NCBI GenBank assembly: GCA_004212735.1
Contig: SHBD01000005.1
Location: forward strand, 62,001-126,000
Direction of reading: 5' to 3'
Source: SAR116 cluster bacterium
GTDB taxonomy: Bacteria; Pseudomonadota; Alphaproteobacteria; Puniceispirillales; Puniceispirillaceae
DNA length: 64,000 nucleotides
Position 1 is the stretch's first letter. Each line of letters opens with the position of its first letter. Both the position numbers and the translations under genes were made by a program. The notes beneath the pieces are model-generated. The model ran no database searches and had not been told where the DNA came from. It saw nothing but the letters and a program-made list of their open reading frames with translations. This document shows positions 62,065 to 64,000 of the stretch, piece after piece.

Positions 62065-62380
62065 GCCTGAACCTCAGTTTCAAAGACTTCACCTACCGAC
62101 ACCCCCGCAAAGACCCGCATCGACGACACCTGTATTTCCGCCCGACTGTTCCATGCCAGAACGGACAGGGTCAATCAAAAAGCAGTGCAACTTGTGGCTG
62201 AGAGAGAGACCGGCGCGCGCAATCAAATGGCTTTAATATACTGATTTCGATCACTTTTTCGTGAGTTTGGGTGACTTTGAGTGATTTTCATTAATTAGAT
62301 TTTACTAATTTTCAGCATGGTGCCAGCGATCCGGACAGCGACACCCCCCGACAGGGCTGCCCCGTTCCGGCCTAAACCAT

Positions 62381-62488
62381 TTTGCAGGAAACATTTTGCA
62401 GGAGCCGATCTGCAAGACCGATGTTGCAGGAACCATTTTGCAAAACCCAATCGGCGAGGCTGATTTTGCAGGAAACATTTTGCGAGAC
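62381..62488. repeat. Degenerate repeat with ATTTTGCAGGAAAC units
   Basis: Units of about 14 bp (ATTTTGCAGGAAAC, GTTGCAGGAACC) recur with longer variable spacers up to 62488, close to the start of the exported protein gene at 62511. The ribosome site of that gene (ACAGGAG, 62496) lies just after the array. Confidence 0.75.
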
Positions 62489-62510
62489 CCACTGACAGGA
62501 GTGCAGAGAT

Positions 62511-63464
62511 ATGACCAAATTCATCCCCAAATTCACCCCCAAATTCACCCCCAAATTCGCCAAAAGGGCCGCGCAGGGATTTAGCCGTGTTAGCCCTGTT
62601 CGCCATAGTGGCCATGCAGGTCATAGTGGCCATGCGGGTCATATTGGCCATTTAGACCAAGCAGGCCACACCTCCCCCGCGCAGGGGCAGTGCGCCCCCG
62701 TCCCCCACCGTGGCTTCTGGCAGATGGCGCTGGCCGCCGCGACTTTGGCAGTGATGGGAATTGGCATCTGTATTGGTGCGGGGCCAGCGGCAGGGCTGAC
62801 GCTGAAAACCGGCGAGGTCATGGCCAAGGATGGCTCAATCCATGTCGGTGCCTCGCCGCGCAACAAAGCCAACATGATTGCCAATGCCAACCGGCGTGAT
62901 GAACCAGCCGGCGTTTTCGGCAGCAATGTCTATGTCGTCGTTGGCGACAGCATCACCTCTGTGCCAACGCGCGAGCTGCGCGGCAAGACCAAGGAGAGCG
63001 AGGTGGCCGTTGTCGGCGATGCCGTCGTGCAGGAGATTACCGGGCTTACCGAGGTCAGTTTCGAGGAGGTCATGGCTGTCTCGAAAATTTCCGAGAGCTC
63101 CGGCGTCGAAATTGACAAACTTCTCGACAAGGAAGAGTTGGCATCCCTCGATCCCGAGACGCTGAAGGACATTGAGGAATTTAGCACGGAAACAGGCCTG
63201 ACAGTTGAAAATCTGGTGGCCGTCAACAGCGTTCTGGAAAAACTGCCCGCTGATCAGGTTGAGCATTTCGTCGATGAGCTGGAAACCATGGTCGAGAACG
63301 GACTGGCCGATGAGGTGGAAAAATTCATGAGCGACCTCAGCGAGATTGAGGGCGGGACTGAGGCCTTCTTCAGCTTCGAAAGCTATCATGACTGCGTGGC
63401 TGGCGGTGGCGGCGGTGTCTGCGATCAGATTCAGGCTGCCCATGGCCAGAGCGGCCTTGAGTAA
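62511..63464 (+). CDS. Membrane-anchored or exported protein of unknown function, repeat-derived His-rich N-terminus
   Basis: The 317-residue protein starts at an ATG about 10 bases after ACAGGAG. Residues 4-17 are three copies of PKFT from a DNA repeat; residues 31-53 are His/Gly-rich (HSGHAG copies) from an 18-bp repeat. One helix at about 70-95 is an anchor or signal. A domain at 96-175 with VFGSNVYVVVGDSITSVP is followed by an acidic, probably helical part (175-285) and a C-terminal cysteine pair around a Gly run (CVAGGGGGVCDQ). No family recognised. It stands alone and may be secreted. Confidence 0.7.
   Translation: MTKFIPKFTPKFTPKFAKRAAQGFSRVSPVRHSGHAGHSGHAGHIGHLDQAGHTSPAQGQCAPVPHRGFWQMALAAATLAVMGIGICIGAGPAAGLTLKTGEVMAKDGSIHVGASPRNKANMIANANRRDEPAGVFGSNVYVVVGDSITSVPTRELRGKTKESEVAVVGDAVVQEITGLTEVSFEEVMAVSKISESSGVEIDKLLDKEELASLDPETLKDIEEFSTETGLTVENLVAVNSVLEKLPADQVEHFVDELETMVENGLADEVEKFMSDLSEIEGGTEAFFSFESYHDCVAGGGGGVCDQIQAAHGQSGLE
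62516..62562. repeat. 12-bp AAATTCACCCCC array inside a coding start
   Basis: Four copies (first and last degenerate) of the 12-bp unit AAATTCACCCCC lie within codons 3-17 of the gene at 62511. Each unit adds PKFT to the protein. Because the period is a multiple of three, length changes would not shift the frame. Confidence 0.92.
62604..62656. repeat. 18-bp CATAGTGGCCATGCAGGT array inside a gene
   Basis: Three copies (62604-62621, 62622-62639 and a degenerate 62640-62656) encode HSGHAG blocks in the same protein. The 18-bp period also keeps the frame. Confidence 0.93.
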
Positions 63465-63534
63465 AAGCCCTGACCAGACGATTTGGACGGGCAAGCTGAT
63501 TGGTCAGGCTGATTGGTCAATTTAGACGGCCAAC

Positions 63535-63599
63535 CAGACTGGCTAATCAGACTGGCCAACCAGACTGGCCAACCAGACTGGCTAATCAGACTGGCTGGT
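63535..63599. repeat. 13-bp CAGACTGGCCAAC array, five copies
   Basis: Copies at 63535, 63548, 63561, 63574 and 63587 alternate the endings TAAT, CAAC and TGGT. Degenerate pieces (GGTCAGGCTGATTGGTCA) precede it from about 63490. It lies after the exported-protein gene in a region without a gene. Confidence 0.93.
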
Positions 63600-63768
63600 C
63601 AGGGTGACTGGTCAAGGTGGCTTGCCCAGATGAACGGGCAACCAAATTGGTCAAGCTGGACGACGGACCTCAATTCAGGAGGTAGGCAGCAGGTTTTGAT
63701 AAATGACTGGCGCAAAGAGGTGGTGGGTAGCTGGCTGGAGTCACTGACTGTAAATTAAGTCTGTCTTT
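63600..63768. other. Spacer between two arrays near the right end
   Basis: About 170 bases with short scattered copies of GACTGGTCAAGG and no gene, hairpin or start site that I recognise. The region from the preceding gene stop to the window end is otherwise repeats and one terminator. Confidence 0.5.
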
Positions 63769-63847
63769 GGCTCTTTGACTCTGGCTCTTTGACTCTGGCT
63801 CTTTGACTCTGGCTCTTTTGCTCTTTGACTCTTTGGCTCTTTGACTC
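63769..63847. repeat. 14-bp GGCTCTTTGACTCT array
   Basis: Five to six copies of a 14-bp unit, three of them perfect, with a degenerate internal copy (GGCTCTTTTGCTCTTTGACTCT). T-rich on the plus strand. It precedes the strong hairpin at 63885. Confidence 0.92.
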
Positions 63848-63884
63848 ATTATGCGGGTCTGTGGGGTCAAACCCAAGCATTGAT

Positions 63885-63930
63885 GCGGCCCTCCGATATC
63901 GTCAAACGATATGGGAGGGCCGCTTTACTG
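63885..63930 (+). terminator. Long hairpin, probable transcription terminator
   Basis: GCGGCCCTCC (63885-63894) and GGAGGGCCGC (63914-63923) pair perfectly, with an inner ATATCGT/ACGATAT extension across a G-G mismatch and a CAA loop, about 17 bp in total. TTTACTG follows, a weak T run. It may end a transcript of the upstream exported-protein gene or of a gene reading in from the right edge. AT-rich DNA follows to 64000. Confidence 0.7.
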
Positions 63931-64000
63931 TGAGACAACAGCAAATTTTGTTTGTTTTGAGTAAATTCTGGATAAAAAAATTGCTTTTGCTTATTGCCAA

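Noticed and set aside
61833-62236. Val-Gly-Ala-rich and His-Gln-rich protein genes across the GGTGCTGGTGTT array
   Set aside because: All frames stay open because of the 12-bp repeat. No ribosome site and no sequence outside the repeat supports coding.

Overview
The window looks like a chromosomal segment of a marine alphaproteobacterium. The clues are an Alphaproteobacteria-type suf operon (Rrf2 regulator, sufBCDS, a SufT-like gene, a HesB-like gene), abundant TRAP and Liv-type uptake systems, an MttB-family methyltransferase and a DMSP-lyase-like cupin. This mix would fit SAR116/Puniceispirillum-like bacteria. That placement is an inference from gene content, not from a marker gene. TAG, TGA and TAA all occur as normal stops.

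Layout: 0-10.3 kb holds a catabolic island. It contains an edge-truncated FAD oxidoreductase divergent from a LysR regulator, a DMSP-lyase-like cupin, a non-pyrrolysine MttB homologue, an aldehyde dehydrogenase, a DapA-family lyase/aldolase, an Asp/Glu-racemase-like protein and a TRAP transporter whose binding-protein gene carries two in-frame TAG codons. 10.5-15 kb carries two small membrane proteins and a uronate set (uxuB-uxuA-kdgK). 15.3-24.3 kb has amt, a GST, the queuosine genes queG, tgt and queA, then kdsD, mobA, fdhD and nadK. 24.4-29 kb has a cupin, a MATE exporter, a hydrolase and an Atm1-like ABC exporter. 29.1-35.4 kb is the suf operon with a Fur-like site upstream. 35.5-41 kb holds hspQ, rpmF, a Sel1-repeat protein, an N-demethylase-like protein, a phosphatase and azlCD. 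41-46 kb is a complete livKHMGF cluster in which LivF has a histone-H1-like Lys/Ala tail. 46-53.5 kb holds an unknown permease, tRNA-Ala, ald with a divergent Lrp regulator, selO, a Rieske oxygenase and an orphan ParA. 53.6-55.6 kb has an RsbU/RsbW-like pair, with the RsbW gene frameshifted, and a membrane protein. 55.7-59.3 kb starts with a PilM-like/PilC chimera and continues with an HD-domain protein, an SDR and a methyltransferase.

From 59.3 kb to the right edge only two genes are convincing: an enolase-superfamily enzyme and an exported or anchored protein of unknown function. The rest consists of many short tandem-repeat arrays with 12-27 bp units, each locus with its own unit sequence. 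Similar private arrays occur between genes elsewhere (181, 1977, 19675, 49765) and sometimes run into coding starts.

The less ordinary features are the repeat landscape, the pilM/pilC fusion, the tailed LivF, and several broken genes: dctP with two ambers, rsbW with a frameshift, and an SDR and a VOC remnant. No complete undescribed defence or mobile system was recognised.
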